Both the position numbers and the translations under genes were made by a program. From Pirellulales bacterium (GTDB taxonomy: Bacteria; Planctomycetota; Planctomycetia; Pirellulales; Lacipirellulaceae), in the NCBI GenBank assembly GCA_028279215.1, contig JANQOF010000035.1, forward strand, positions 1 through 36,583: a stretch of DNA of 36,583 nucleotides. Direction: 5' to 3'. Numbering within the stretch: position 1 is the first letter of the stretch; every line of letters begins with the position of its first letter. A model generated the notes under the pieces. It did no database searches and was not told the origin of the DNA. It saw only the letters and a list, made by a program, of their open reading frames with translations. This document shows positions 23,792 through 32,225 of this stretch, piece by piece.

Positions 23792-26215
23792 TTATCGCCG
23801 CTTACGCTTCTTCCCCTTACCATCGCGTTTGCCTTTCGACTTGCGGTCTTGCCGCGTCGAATTGCCGCGCTCTCGTGGCGCTTTGCCTCCCGCCACGTGG
23901 CCGAGCATCTTGAAATCGAGCTCACGCGCTTCGACATCGACCGTCGCTACCGCCACGCGCACCAAATCGCCTAGCCGGTAGGAGTTGCCCGCCTGAAATC
24001 CGGTGATCGAGTGACTATCTCGGTCGAATTTGTAGTAGTCGTCGCCAAGTGCGGAGATGTGAATGAAGCCCTCGGCGGGAATGTCGCGGCCGACAACGAA
24101 CAGCCCAAACCGCTCGACGCCTGTGACGATGCCCTCCATTTCCATGCCGATCTTATCTTCCAAGAAGTGCAGCAGCTTGACTTTGGTCAGTTCGCGTTCG
24201 GCGTTGGTGGCCCGTTGTTCGCGGTCGCTGCAGTGATCGCCCCAGATGAAATACTGATCCAGCTCCTGTGGCGGCTTCTTGCCGGCGTTGAGCGCGTTGA
24301 TCAGACGGTGAACCGTCAGGTCGGGATAGCGGCGGATTGGCGAAGTGAAATGGCAATAGCAGTCGGCGGAGAGTGCGTAGTGGCCCTCGTCCTCGGGGCT
24401 GTAAATGGCACGCTGCATCGATCGCAACACCGCGTAGTTGACTGCATGCCGTCGTGGGTCGCGCTCGACAAGGTCGAGCAAGCGTTGTAATTCGAACCGG
24501 CTTTCGAGGCTTTCGACCTTGAATCCTAGTTCGCGAACAAACGTCGTGAGCGATTTGAGCTTGCGCGAGTCGGGATCGCCATGCACTCGCCGCAGGAAGA
24601 TCAGGCCCGCGTCTCGCAACTTGGTTGCCACCGCGATATTGGCCGCCAGCATGAACTCTTCGATCATCTGGTGGCTCTCGGTATTGACCTCGACGTGGGC
24701 GCCACACATCTTGCCGTTGTCGTCCAAGTCGATTTCCACCTCTGGCATCGAGAGTTCGAGCGCGCCGGCATTGAATCGCCGCCGCCGAAGAATCATCGCC
24801 AGCTCAAACATGTCGGCCAGCAGTTTGTCGACTTCGGGAGTTAGGCTTCCTCCCCACTTCAGCTCCAGACTTCCCTCTCCCTTTGGGGGAGGGCTGGAGT
24901 GGGGGCGCGCTGGCTGAGGATCTTTTTCTTTTCTCGCCCCCTCACCTAACCTCTCCCCCAAAGGGAGAGAGGAACCTACAAGTCCCTTTGCCGCTAAGTA
25001 TTCGTCGACTTCTTCATAGGTAAACCGTCGGCAACTCTTGATCGCGCTCTTGAACACGTCGACCGCCACCGGAACGCCTTCGGCCGACAGTTCGATCTCG
25101 CAAGTTATCGCGTATCGCACCTTGTTCGGTTGCAAGCTTGCCAGATTGTTCGAGATGATCTCCGGAAGCATCGGAATCACTTCGTCGGGCAAGTAGACGC
25201 TAGTCGCCCGGTTGTAAGCTTCGGAGTCGAGTGACGTCTTCTCCGGCACAAAGTGGCTCACGTCGGCAATGTGAACGCCGAGCATCCAATGGTGCCCTTC
25301 GCCATATTTGCTCTCGATGCGGCGGAGCGAAATGGCGTCGTCGAAATCGCGCGCGGTGGCGGGATCGATCGTGATGATCGTCTCGCCGGTCAAGTTGCGG
25401 CGGTCGGGGCCGATTGTTTCGTCAAACTTGTCCGCCTGTTCGCGAGCGTCGTCGAGTACCGCGTCGGAAAACTCACCAGGCAGACCAAACTCGTAGACGA
25501 TGCTCATCGTGTCGACGCCCGGTTGGCCCTTCGCGCCGAGCACCTGGACGATTACCCCCTCGCCGTCGCGCACGTGCGACGGGAAGCGAACCATGTCGAT
25601 CACTACTTTATCGTCTGGCGTTACGCCCTTAGCACCCGGGTCGCCAACGTACACGGGAGAGTTGAAGACCTTGCCATCGACTTCCACTAGGCCCATGTCG
25701 GCTTGTTCGAAGTACGTACCAACGAATCGGTTGGTGGCTCGCTCGACCACGTCGAGCACCCGACCTTCGGCCTTCCCCTTATAGCCCGCCTGCTTGTCGA
25801 TCTTGATGCGGACTTTGTCGCCGGTGTGGGCGTCGAGCGCCGCCTTCTTGGCAATGTGGATGTCGGTCTCGCGTCCGGCGCTCGCCGACGTACCCTCCGG
25901 CCGCACGAATCCCTCGCCCGTCGAAACACGGCGAAACGTGCCTACAATCTGGTTCGACGTATCCTGCTTCTTAGTTCTCTTCTTTGGCGCGATGTTTTCC
26001 CGGGCGGGGTGATCTTCGTCCGCGGGCAATACAAGGTGATTGGGGCCAAACTCCAACTCGCCCGCTTTGACCATCTTCTTGATCACCCGCCGCACGGCGA
26101 CCTTGCGATCCTCGTCAATCAGTCCCAAACGCTCAGCAATCACAGCCGGCTTGGCCGGCTTGTACGCCGGCTGCCGGGTGTAGGTAAGAATCGCTGCGCG
26201 AAGATCTTCGTCCAT
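23792..26215 (-). CDS. rnr: Ribonuclease R (RNB family exoribonuclease)
   Basis: RNase R degrades structured RNA 3' to 5'. From ATG 26215 the protein has 807 residues; a longer frame to 26392 adds a low-quality N-terminus. In order: an N-terminal winged-helix region (about 1-65), cold-shock OB segments (GTFRRVSTGEGFVRPEG near 92), and the RNB catalytic domain with TIDPATARDFDDAISLRRIE (Asp284, Asp290, Asp292 and Asp293 region). DEVIPMLPEIISNNLASLQP, then EFMLAANIAVATKL and RRYPDLTVHRLINAL also belong to it. A C-terminal S1 domain (GIVTGVERFGLFVVGRDIPA) and a Lys/Arg-rich tail complete it. Residues about 414-449 are extra relative to the family and are encoded by a 104-bp palindromic repeat (24871-24974) that keeps the frame open. 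Confidence 0.95.
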   Translation of the reverse strand: MDEDLRAAILTYTRQPAYKPAKPAVIAERLGLIDEDRKVAVRRVIKKMVKAGELEFGPNHLVLPADEDHPARENIAPKKRTKKQDTSNQIVGTFRRVSTGEGFVRPEGTSASAGRETDIHIAKKAALDAHTGDKVRIKIDKQAGYKGKAEGRVLDVVERATNRFVGTYFEQADMGLVEVDGKVFNSPVYVGDPGAKGVTPDDKVVIDMVRFPSHVRDGEGVIVQVLGAKGQPGVDTMSIVYEFGLPGEFSDAVLDDAREQADKFDETIGPDRRNLTGETIITIDPATARDFDDAISLRRIESKYGEGHHWMLGVHIADVSHFVPEKTSLDSEAYNRATSVYLPDEVIPMLPEIISNNLASLQPNKVRYAITCEIELSAEGVPVAVDVFKSAIKSCRRFTYEEVDEYLAAKGLVGSSLPLGERLGEGARKEKDPQPARPHSSPPPKGEGSLELKWGGSLTPEVDKLLADMFELAMILRRRRFNAGALELSMPEVEIDLDDNGKMCGAHVEVNTESHQMIEEFMLAANIAVATKLRDAGLIFLRRVHGDPDSRKLKSLTTFVRELGFKVESLESRFELQRLLDLVERDPRRHAVNYAVLRSMQRAIYSPEDEGHYALSADCYCHFTSPIRRYPDLTVHRLINALNAGKKPPQELDQYFIWGDHCSDREQRATNAERELTKVKLLHFLEDKIGMEMEGIVTGVERFGLFVVGRDIPAEGFIHISALGDDYYKFDRDSHSITGFQAGNSYRLGDLVRVAVATVDVEARELDFKMLGHVAGGKAPRERGNSTRQDRKSKGKRDGKGKKRKRR
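24871..24974. repeat. In-frame palindromic element inside rnr
   Basis: The left arm (24871-24906) begins TTCCCTCTCCCTTTGGGGGA and the right arm (24936-24974), read inverted, begins TTCCTCTCTCCCTTTGGGGG. Over about 37 positions the arms match at roughly 30 with a few one-base gaps, and an AT-rich loop of about 30 bases lies between. It sits inside the RNB domain region of RNase R, where it encodes a Pro/Gly/Ser-rich stretch including LPLGERLGEG and SSPPPKGEG. The type resembles a palindrome common in intergenic DNA of many bacteria; that is from memory. Confidence 0.85.
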
Positions 26216-26315
26216 GGGCGGGGATGAGGTGTCGAGGGTCAGGGAGCATAGAGGGCAGCCGACGAGCGACGGCTCGTCGGAGAAGATGCATCCTACACGT
26301 TGTGATCGCGTGGCG

Positions 26316-27251
26316 TTAGCCAGCAAGGTCCGCACCCACCGCGGAGCGCCAGCGAGCGTCAGCAGTTTTCGCTCCTTCGGTTGCCTGAGCAAGCTTTCGG
26401 CGCTCTTCCGCGTTTGCTCGCCGGATGAACTGGATGAACGCCACGGCGGACACGACCCAGCAAGCGGTGCCTAGCGGTTGGTTCAAGGCATACACGAACA
26501 TCCCGCTCACCAAGCCCACAAAGCAAGCTAGCCACGCTCGGATGCCGGGCACTGCGTTGCAACGCGAGGCCCGCATACCACCAAGAGGGATCATAAATCT
26601 CATCACGAGCCACCACGGCGCGAGCGCGAACAAGCTCGGCCACCATTTCCCACCATCGAGCCAGATGAGCACGACTGTAACGACCAGGTTCGGGAGCAAC
26701 ATCCAGGCAAATATCCGATCGATCTGTCGGCGGCTGAGCAGCACGGTTGCCTTTTCGTCCGGTTCCACCTCTGGCCCCACTAATGGTAGGGCCCATCGGT
26801 GGCAGAATTCGTTCCAGCCTGTTTGCTGCTCGGTCTGAAGTGCATCGCGCAGGTACCGCACGATTGCCACTCGCTCATGCGGCTCGAAGTTGCCCAAGTC
26901 AATCGCCATTCGGCTAATTGGCGATCGGATTACGAACGAGCCGTGCTGTGGCCATATGCGCCACTTGAGATTCGCGGATTGGTCGAGCAGCAGTTCGCGA
27001 TGGCTGAACAAGGTGTGATGAACGACTCGCGAGCCATCCACTCGCAACTCCTCGACATAGTAGCTCGCTAGCGAATAGGTCGCCAGCATCAGCCACGCCA
27101 GCCAGAACGCTCCCATCACAAGCCACAGCCAACCGCGCTCGGCGTCCAGCAGGCTGGCTACGATGCAGCCGAGCGTCATGCCACCAAAGAAGGCTGAACA
27201 CCACATGCTGGTGTTGCGGTGGTATCTGCGTAGCCGAAACGTGCGATGCAT
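26316..27251 (-). CDS. Hypothetical four-TM membrane protein
   Basis: Start at ATG 27251 (311 residues); an upstream TTG at 27284 is possible. Two hydrophobic segments near the N-terminus (about 20-40 and 43-62) are followed by a soluble region (about 63-165). This reads YYVEELRVDGSRVVHHTLFS and SHRELLLDQSANLKWRIWPQ, then RSPISRMAIDLGNFEPHERV, and resembles a bacterial PH-like domain. Two or more further membrane segments follow (about 180-222 and 237-275), then a basic, Ala/Glu-rich cytoplasmic tail. I do not recognise a named family. It lies upstream of rnr on the same strand with a 100-bp gap. Confidence 0.7.
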   Translation of the reverse strand: MHRTFRLRRYHRNTSMWCSAFFGGMTLGCIVASLLDAERGWLWLVMGAFWLAWLMLATYSLASYYVEELRVDGSRVVHHTLFSHRELLLDQSANLKWRIWPQHGSFVIRSPISRMAIDLGNFEPHERVAIVRYLRDALQTEQQTGWNEFCHRWALPLVGPEVEPDEKATVLLSRRQIDRIFAWMLLPNLVVTVVLIWLDGGKWWPSLFALAPWWLVMRFMIPLGGMRASRCNAVPGIRAWLACFVGLVSGMFVYALNQPLGTACWVVSAVAFIQFIRRANAEERRKLAQATEGAKTADARWRSAVGADLAG

Positions 27252-27316
27252 GGCTGGGAGTCTCCAAGCCGTATTCGCGAGCAAAGGAAAGATATTGGAT
27301 CCTATCCTGCCGACCG

Positions 27317-27541
27317 CTATGCTTCGGGTACCGGTTCAATCAGATTGACGTTGATGGTCGAAATGTACTTCAGCAGGTGTTTTTTCTTTTCCTCATCGTA
27401 TACCGCAACGGCGAGTGCCTCGTCCTCAACGGCGGCGACTTCAGGGTGGACCACGTCGACCGACATGTCATTGGATAGATGAAGTCGAAACGGCACGAAC
27501 GGCTGCTCACGTAGTCGTGCTCGTACTTCGTCGGGTGGCAT
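27317..27541 (-). CDS. Small hypothetical protein (74 aa), paralog 1
   Basis: Start ATG 27541 is preceded by GGAGAG at a good distance. The sequence MPPDEVRARLREQPFVPFRL, then HLSNDMSVDVVHPEVAAVED, is an N-terminal helix followed by beta strands. The RxxLREQPFxPFRLHLSxD...VxHPE pattern is typical of a small family frequent in planctomycetes, function unknown. It appears related to the 71-aa protein at 31333-31548 (QxPxRxxxxxGxxxDVxxPxxAxV). It stands alone between two membrane-protein genes. Confidence 0.75.
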   Translation of the reverse strand: MPPDEVRARLREQPFVPFRLHLSNDMSVDVVHPEVAAVEDEALAVAVYDEEKKKHLLKYISTINVNLIEPVPEA

Positions 27542-27622
27542 CGGCAATCTCTCCGACTACGTTAGAGCAGGCGGGTATTCAAATTGTACCACAGCCAATA
27601 CCGAGCAGGCCAACAATGCAAG

Positions 27623-28447
27623 TCAAGCGGCTCCTTCCGCCTCGCGCTTATTCATCGCCACTAGCTTCTTCTGGTATCGTCCTTGCACCACGTCGACGAT
27701 CACCAGCACCGCAATCACGAAATAGAACGTGCTCTTGGCCATCGGTTCGACGACGTAGCCGAACAGATGCAGGTGGGCCAGGTGGCCGCCTTCGGATACC
27801 AACAAGATTCCGACGATGAACAAGATGAACAAGCCAAGCACTTCGTACAGACGATTCTTCTTAAGGAAGTTTGCTACCGTGTCGGCGAGCACGATCATTA
27901 AGATGCCGCTGATCACGACGGCCGTGGCCATTACCCAGAAGTCGTGAGTCAGCGCCATGGCCGAGAGTATGGAGTCGAACGAAAACACAAGGTTCATCAG
28001 CACGATCCAGAAGATCACGGCACCGACGCTCTTCTTGTCTCCGCCATCGACGTCCTTCTCGAGGTGATCGATGGCGATCAAGTGGTGAATCTCCTTGACG
28101 GCGGTGTAGAGTATAAAGGCTCCGCCAGCGAGCGAGATCAGGCTATGAAAAGTGAACTCCCCAGACGTGTCGACGCCAGGGATTTTAAACTTAAACACCA
28201 CCCATTCTTCGAGCGCTTCGACGGTGCCGAGGATCACAAACAGCAGCACAATCCGCAATGCGATTGCAATCCCGATACCCATCCGCCGGACGTAGGCTTG
28301 CTTGTCCTCAGGAGCGCGCTTCGACTCAATCGAAATGTAAAGCAAGTTGTCGAAACCCAAGACTGCTTGCAGCAAAACGAGCATCAACAGCGTGAAGAGG
28401 CTGCCGATGGGGTTGTCGATAATCGGTTGGAAGGAAAAGATTTCCAT
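27623..28447 (-). CDS. TerC family membrane protein
   Basis: The 274-residue protein (start ATG 28447; the frame continues 29 codons upstream without support) is a TerC/Alx-type integral membrane protein. Members export Mn2+ or support metallation of exported proteins, and some are linked to tellurite resistance. It has about seven to eight membrane segments. The two half-repeats carry the conserved acidic motifs LLQAVLGFDNLLYISIESK (first) and IVLMNLVFSFDSILSAMAL (second), with the FDN and FDS Asp residues expected in the metal path. The segment between is charged (AIDHLEKDVDGGDKKS). It is 83 bp downstream of the YhaM-like gene. Confidence 0.9.
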   Translation of the reverse strand: MEIFSFQPIIDNPIGSLFTLLMLVLLQAVLGFDNLLYISIESKRAPEDKQAYVRRMGIGIAIALRIVLLFVILGTVEALEEWVVFKFKIPGVDTSGEFTFHSLISLAGGAFILYTAVKEIHHLIAIDHLEKDVDGGDKKSVGAVIFWIVLMNLVFSFDSILSAMALTHDFWVMATAVVISGILMIVLADTVANFLKKNRLYEVLGLFILFIVGILLVSEGGHLAHLHLFGYVVEPMAKSTFYFVIAVLVIVDVVQGRYQKKLVAMNKREAEGAA

Positions 28448-28530
28448 GGCAATGGGAAGCAATACCGATGAAGGATGAAAGATGACCGCGGAAGCAAGAG
28501 CCACAATAGATGAACGTTCGCTGTCGCTCA

Positions 28531-29505
28531 TCATTCATTGCTCATCGTTCCCTTGTAAAGCTTCCGCCCTAGATTCCCAAAGTACTGTGTCCAGTTGCTG
28601 TCGCTGTTGGGGCAGTCGGCGATGAGGGCGGTGAAGCTGGCTATCTTCGCGTCGAGGTTGTCGAGCTGGTGGAGCGCGACGGCTTCGAGTGTCATTGGTA
28701 GCTTAGCACTACCGTACTCGTATTCACCGTGGTGACTAATGATCATGTGTTTGATTTCGATTGCCAGCGACTTTGGGAAGGGCTCGCCCGACAGCCGCTC
28801 GGCTTCGGTGATCTTGCTGTCGACCAGCGACATGGCCATCACCATGTGCCCAAGCAACTGACCTTCATCGGTGTAAGCGATCTCGCGTTCGTACGAAAGC
28901 TCGTCGACCTTGGAGGCGTCGTGCAGGAACGCGCCAATGAGCAACTTGTCGACATCGAGCTGCGGGTAGCGGGGCGCGACTAGCAACACCAACTCCATCA
29001 CGCACACGACGTGTTCGAGCAGACCGCCTTGGTAGGCGTGGTGGTTCTTCATGCCGGCTGGCGCGGCGGTGAACTTACCCATGAACTCGTCGTCCATCAG
29101 GAAGCACTCGGCCAGGTTCTTTAGCTCCGGCGTCTTGATGCCGCGAAGGATCTTCGCCAGCCGCGTGGCGTACTGATCGATTTCGGCCGGCTGGCGCACC
29201 ATGAAGTCGCCTTCGTCCACCTCATCGGGCCGTGCTCGGCGGATGCTGTTGATGATCAACTGCATGTTGCCTTGAAACAACTGCGTGCTGCCGTCGACCA
29301 TCACGTAGTCGCCGTTCTCGATATCTTTGTAGTCCTTCTCGCTCGCGTTCCACAGCCGCGCGTCGATCGACCCACTCCGATCCGCCAAGCCAAGCTGCAG
29401 ATAGTAGTTGCCGTTGCGGTTGGGCCGCAGGTTCTTGTCGGTGGCAATGAACACCTGGTTCACGTGCTCGTTGTGTGCAAACTGCGTCGCGTAACGTCGG
29501 GACAT
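28531..29505 (-). CDS. YhaM-like 3'-5' exoribonuclease (OB + HD domains)
   Basis: The 324-residue protein has an N-terminal OB-fold nucleic-acid-binding domain (about 10-90, FIATDKNLRPNRNGNYYLQL then GLADRSGSIDARLWNASEKD). An HD phosphohydrolase domain follows, with metal ligands His165 (GLLEHV), His195-Asp196 (AFLHDASK), His220, His258/His259 (ISHHGEYEYG) and Asp282 (HQLDNLDAK). The order and spacing match YhaM/CBF1-type exonucleases, which trim RNA 3' ends. It shares this window with RNase R, but the two are not obviously co-transcribed. Start ATG 29505; the upstream gap holds an inverted repeat. Confidence 0.92.
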   Translation of the reverse strand: MSRRYATQFAHNEHVNQVFIATDKNLRPNRNGNYYLQLGLADRSGSIDARLWNASEKDYKDIENGDYVMVDGSTQLFQGNMQLIINSIRRARPDEVDEGDFMVRQPAEIDQYATRLAKILRGIKTPELKNLAECFLMDDEFMGKFTAAPAGMKNHHAYQGGLLEHVVCVMELVLLVAPRYPQLDVDKLLIGAFLHDASKVDELSYEREIAYTDEGQLLGHMVMAMSLVDSKITEAERLSGEPFPKSLAIEIKHMIISHHGEYEYGSAKLPMTLEAVALHQLDNLDAKIASFTALIADCPNSDSNWTQYFGNLGRKLYKGTMSNE

Positions 29506-29514
29506 TGAGTGAGG

Positions 29515-29722
29515 ATTCGGGGGTCAGGGTTTGGGGGCAGGGAATCGGGCACCACGAATGGTAACACGACGCGGCAAGTCGACACTAGCCGACGTGATAC
29601 GCCGTCGGCAGTTCGTGGCAGGTCGAAACCAGTGGGCTTTTCCGGCCGAGACTCGGATTCAATCGAACATCTAACTGCTCTAGAATGTCCACTCCCAAGT
29701 CCCTGACCCCTGATCCCCGAAC
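29515..29722. repeat. Inverted-repeat element in the divergent YhaM-proS gap
   Basis: ATTCGGGGGTCAGGG (29515-29529) and the inverted GTTCGGGGATCAGGG (29708-29722) match at 13 of 15 positions and bracket almost the whole 220-bp divergent gap. Both promoters must lie inside this unit. The right arm ends four bases before the proS ATG, which therefore has no visible Shine-Dalgarno sequence. Confidence 0.6.
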
Positions 29723-29725
29723 CCT

Positions 29726-31222
29726 ATGCCTATGTCCGCCATTACCCCCACCCGCAACGAAGACTACCCCGAGTGGTATCAGCAAGTGATCAAGGCGGCC
29801 GATCTGGCCGAAACGTCGGACGTACGTGGCTGCATGGTCATCAAGCCTTGGGGCTATGCCATTTGGGAGAACATCCAGCGGCAACTGGACGACATGTTTA
29901 AAGCCACTGGGCACGAGAACGCTTACTTTCCGCTGTTCATTCCGATGAGCTTCTTGGAGAAGGAGGCCGAACACGTCGAGGGCTTCGCCAAGGAGTGCGC
30001 GGTGGTAACGCACCATCGCTTGGAGCCTGACCCCGATGGCGGCTTACGGCCATCGCCCGGATCGAAGCTCGAGGAACCGCTCATCGTGCGGCCCACCAGC
30101 GAGACCATTATCGGCGCCACATTCGCCCGTTGGGTGCAAAGCTATCGTGACTTGCCCATCCTGCTCAATCAATGGGCCAACGTCGTGCGGTGGGAAATGC
30201 GCACACGAATGTTCCTTCGCACCGCCGAGTTCCTCTGGCAAGAAGGCCACACGGTGCACGCTTCGGCAGAAGAAGCTCAGGCGGAGACCAAGCAAATGTT
30301 GGATGTCTACGCCGACTTTGCCGAAAACCACATGGCAATGCCGGTGATCAAAGGTCGTAAGACGGCCGGCGAGCGGTTTCCCGGCGCGGTCGACACGTTG
30401 TCGATCGAAGCACTGATGCAAGACCTCAAGGCGCTACAGGCGGGTACGAGTCATTTCTTGGGACAGAACTTTGCGAGAGCGCAAGACATCAAGTTCCAGG
30501 ACGTCAACGGCGAACTCACCCATGCGTGGACCACAAGCTGGGGCGTGTCGACTCGGTTGGTTGGCGGGTTGATCATGACCCATGCCGACGACGACGGCAT
30601 GGTAATCCCTCCCAAGCTTGCCCCGGCACACGTGGCAATCTTGCCGATCTACAAGAACGACGACGAACGCGCTGCAGTATTGTCATACTGCGACTCGCTC
30701 AAAGCGGAACTGGAATCGCAAACGTTCGACGGCGCCTCGGTGCGCGTGAAGCTCGACGATCGCGACATGCGCGGCGGCGACAAGAAATGGCAATGGGTGA
30801 AGCGGGGCGTGCCCATTCGCGCAGAGATTGGGCCGCGCGATGTGAAAGGCGAAGGGGTGTTCGTTTCCCGTCGCGACATCGACGGGAAAGGGCAGGGCAC
30901 TCCACGCGGCGAACTGGTCGTCGAGATCACCAACACGCTCGCCGAAATGCAGCAGAACCTGTTCGATCGAGCGGCCAAGTTGCGCGACGCGGCGAGCGTC
31001 GAGATCAATTCGATGGAAGACTTCGAGAAGTTCTTCGCTGACGACGCACCCGGTGGTCTGGCGTACAGTCATTTCGTCGATGATCCGGAGATGGAAGCCA
31101 AGCTCAAAGCAATGAAACTCACCGCCCGATGCGTCCCGCTCGACGGCGAGAAGGAAAACGGCAAGTGCATTTTCACCGGCGCCGACAGCGAGCGGCGCGG
31201 GGTGTTCGCGCGAGCTTATTGA
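29726..31222 (+). CDS. proS: Prolyl-tRNA synthetase, archaeal/eukaryotic type
   Basis: ProRS charges tRNA-Pro. The 498-residue protein is a class IIa synthetase: LAETSDVRGCMVIKPWGYAI (motif 1 region), IVRPTSETIIGATFARWVQS then LLNQWANVVRWEMRTRMFLR (motif 2), and AWTTSWGVSTRLVGGLIMTH then DDDGMVIPPKLAP (motif 3). It has no large editing (INS) insertion between motifs 2 and 3, and it has the extended C-terminal domain ending in RGVFARAY. These mark it as the archaeal/eukaryotic-type ProRS rather than the E. coli type. Start at ATG 29726 or the second ATG 29732. There is no second candidate proS in the window. Confidence 0.96.
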   Translation: MPMSAITPTRNEDYPEWYQQVIKAADLAETSDVRGCMVIKPWGYAIWENIQRQLDDMFKATGHENAYFPLFIPMSFLEKEAEHVEGFAKECAVVTHHRLEPDPDGGLRPSPGSKLEEPLIVRPTSETIIGATFARWVQSYRDLPILLNQWANVVRWEMRTRMFLRTAEFLWQEGHTVHASAEEAQAETKQMLDVYADFAENHMAMPVIKGRKTAGERFPGAVDTLSIEALMQDLKALQAGTSHFLGQNFARAQDIKFQDVNGELTHAWTTSWGVSTRLVGGLIMTHADDDGMVIPPKLAPAHVAILPIYKNDDERAAVLSYCDSLKAELESQTFDGASVRVKLDDRDMRGGDKKWQWVKRGVPIRAEIGPRDVKGEGVFVSRRDIDGKGQGTPRGELVVEITNTLAEMQQNLFDRAAKLRDAASVEINSMEDFEKFFADDAPGGLAYSHFVDDPEMEAKLKAMKLTARCVPLDGEKENGKCIFTGADSERRGVFARAY

Positions 31223-31332
31223 CAGATTGCAGTGTTGGTGACAATTTGTTCGCTGAGGCATTGGGCGGGATTCCACCTGTGCGGTACAATGCAGATATCG
31301 CCAGACGTTTGGGGCGCGAACGAGTATTTGCC

Positions 31333-31548
31333 ATGGATCGTGAAGTATTGACCAACTTGATTCAGCAGGGTCCCGTGCGAATCAAGATGAACAATGGTGG
31401 CGTGTTTGACGTGACCGATCCGGACCTCGCTTTGGTATCGGACATAGCTGCCGACGTACTTGTTCGTTGCGCTGATGGTAAGTGGCGCAACACTTATCTT
31501 GCGTTGGTGACCATCTGTAGTGTCGGGCCCATTGGCTCGCAGGCCTAG
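31333..31548 (+). CDS. Small hypothetical protein (71 aa), paralog 2
   Basis: The ATG at 31333 starts MDREVLTNLIQQGPVRIKMN. The same frame is open far upstream into proS, but that part is a shadow. The body NGGVFDVTDPDLALVSDIAA then VLVRCADGKWRNTYLALVTI looks like a small beta-rich domain. It aligns loosely with the 74-aa protein at 27317-27541 along its whole length, including the DV..P..A.V core. A possible promoter, TTGGGC-N18-TACAAT (about 31261-31290), lies just upstream. The function is unknown. Confidence 0.65.
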   Translation: MDREVLTNLIQQGPVRIKMNNGGVFDVTDPDLALVSDIAADVLVRCADGKWRNTYLALVTICSVGPIGSQA

Positions 31549-31577
31549 TGTTTTGCCTCTGACGCAAATCTGCCCCG

Positions 31578-32147
31578 ATGGGCGCCATCCACCCTCCACA
31601 ACCCGTGTTGCGACTCGTCGCGGTGGTCAGCCGGCACGATACTGCGCTCGACTGGGCGGTCGAGCGGATCGGACAGACGTGGGGATCAGAAACGCTCAAG
31701 AGTAGCGCGTTTGAGTTTGACGATACCAACTACTACGAAGCGGAGATGGGCATTGGGTTAAAGAAGCAGTTCGTCGCTAGCGCCGCGCTCGTCGACCCGG
31801 CCGAACTTGTCGCCTGGAAGCATGCAACCAACCAATGGGAGGCGGAGTTTGCCGCTACCGGCGACTGTCTCGAACCCAGGCCGCTCAATCTCGACCCTGG
31901 TTACATCGCCGAAGCAAAGCTCGTACTCGCTTCGACCAAAAACCACTCTCATCGCATCTATCAGTCCCGCGGTATCTACGCGGAAATCACGCTAGGTTAC
32001 CGGCGGGCGGCGGGATGGCTGGCAATGCCGTGGACATATCCCGATTACAAGCGCACCGATTTTCAAGAGTTCTTCACGCAGTGTCGCGACCACCTGCGGG
32101 CGCAACTTCGCGCGCGGCCCGCTGGTGATGAACTTTCGTTTGATTGA
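31578..32147 (+). CDS. DUF4416 family protein
   Basis: The 189-residue protein matches the DUF4416 pattern. It has an N-terminal beta-alpha start (VLRLVAVVSRHDTALDWAVE), FEFDDTNYYEAEMGIGLKKQ (about 46-65), LVDPAELVAWKHATNQWEAE, and NLDPGYIAEAKLVLASTKNH followed by SHRIYQSRGIYAEITLGYRR. PWTYPDYKRTDFQEFF ends the conserved part. The conserved His, Arg, Tyr and Asp residues suggest an enzyme, but no activity is known to me. It is soluble with no signal peptide. It sits 29 bp after the 71-aa gene and ends directly before an 18-bp perfect palindrome. Confidence 0.88.
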   Translation: MGAIHPPQPVLRLVAVVSRHDTALDWAVERIGQTWGSETLKSSAFEFDDTNYYEAEMGIGLKKQFVASAALVDPAELVAWKHATNQWEAEFAATGDCLEPRPLNLDPGYIAEAKLVLASTKNHSHRIYQSRGIYAEITLGYRRAAGWLAMPWTYPDYKRTDFQEFFTQCRDHLRAQLRARPAGDELSFD

Positions 32148-32148
32148 C

Positions 32149-32166
32149 GCCGTCAGCGCTGACGGC
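32149..32166. terminator. Perfect 18-bp palindrome, possible terminator
   Basis: GCCGTCAGCGCTGACGGC is a perfect palindrome starting one base after the DUF4416 stop and is followed by CTAAAATATAAG. The stem is GC-rich but the T tract is missing on the plus strand. It could be a weak terminator, a repeat or an operator; the AT-rich sequence after it may be a -10 region for the DUF1573 gene. Confidence 0.4.
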
Positions 32167-32225
32167 CTAAAATATAAGTATTGGCGAATCAAGTAGCATC
32201 TCTCAACAGTTGTCCCGCCGGTTCC

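Noticed and set aside
31129-31332. Longer start for the 71-aa protein overlapping proS
   Set aside because: The first 68 codons overlap the proS end in another frame and are Arg-rich shadow sequence; the conserved body begins at 31333.
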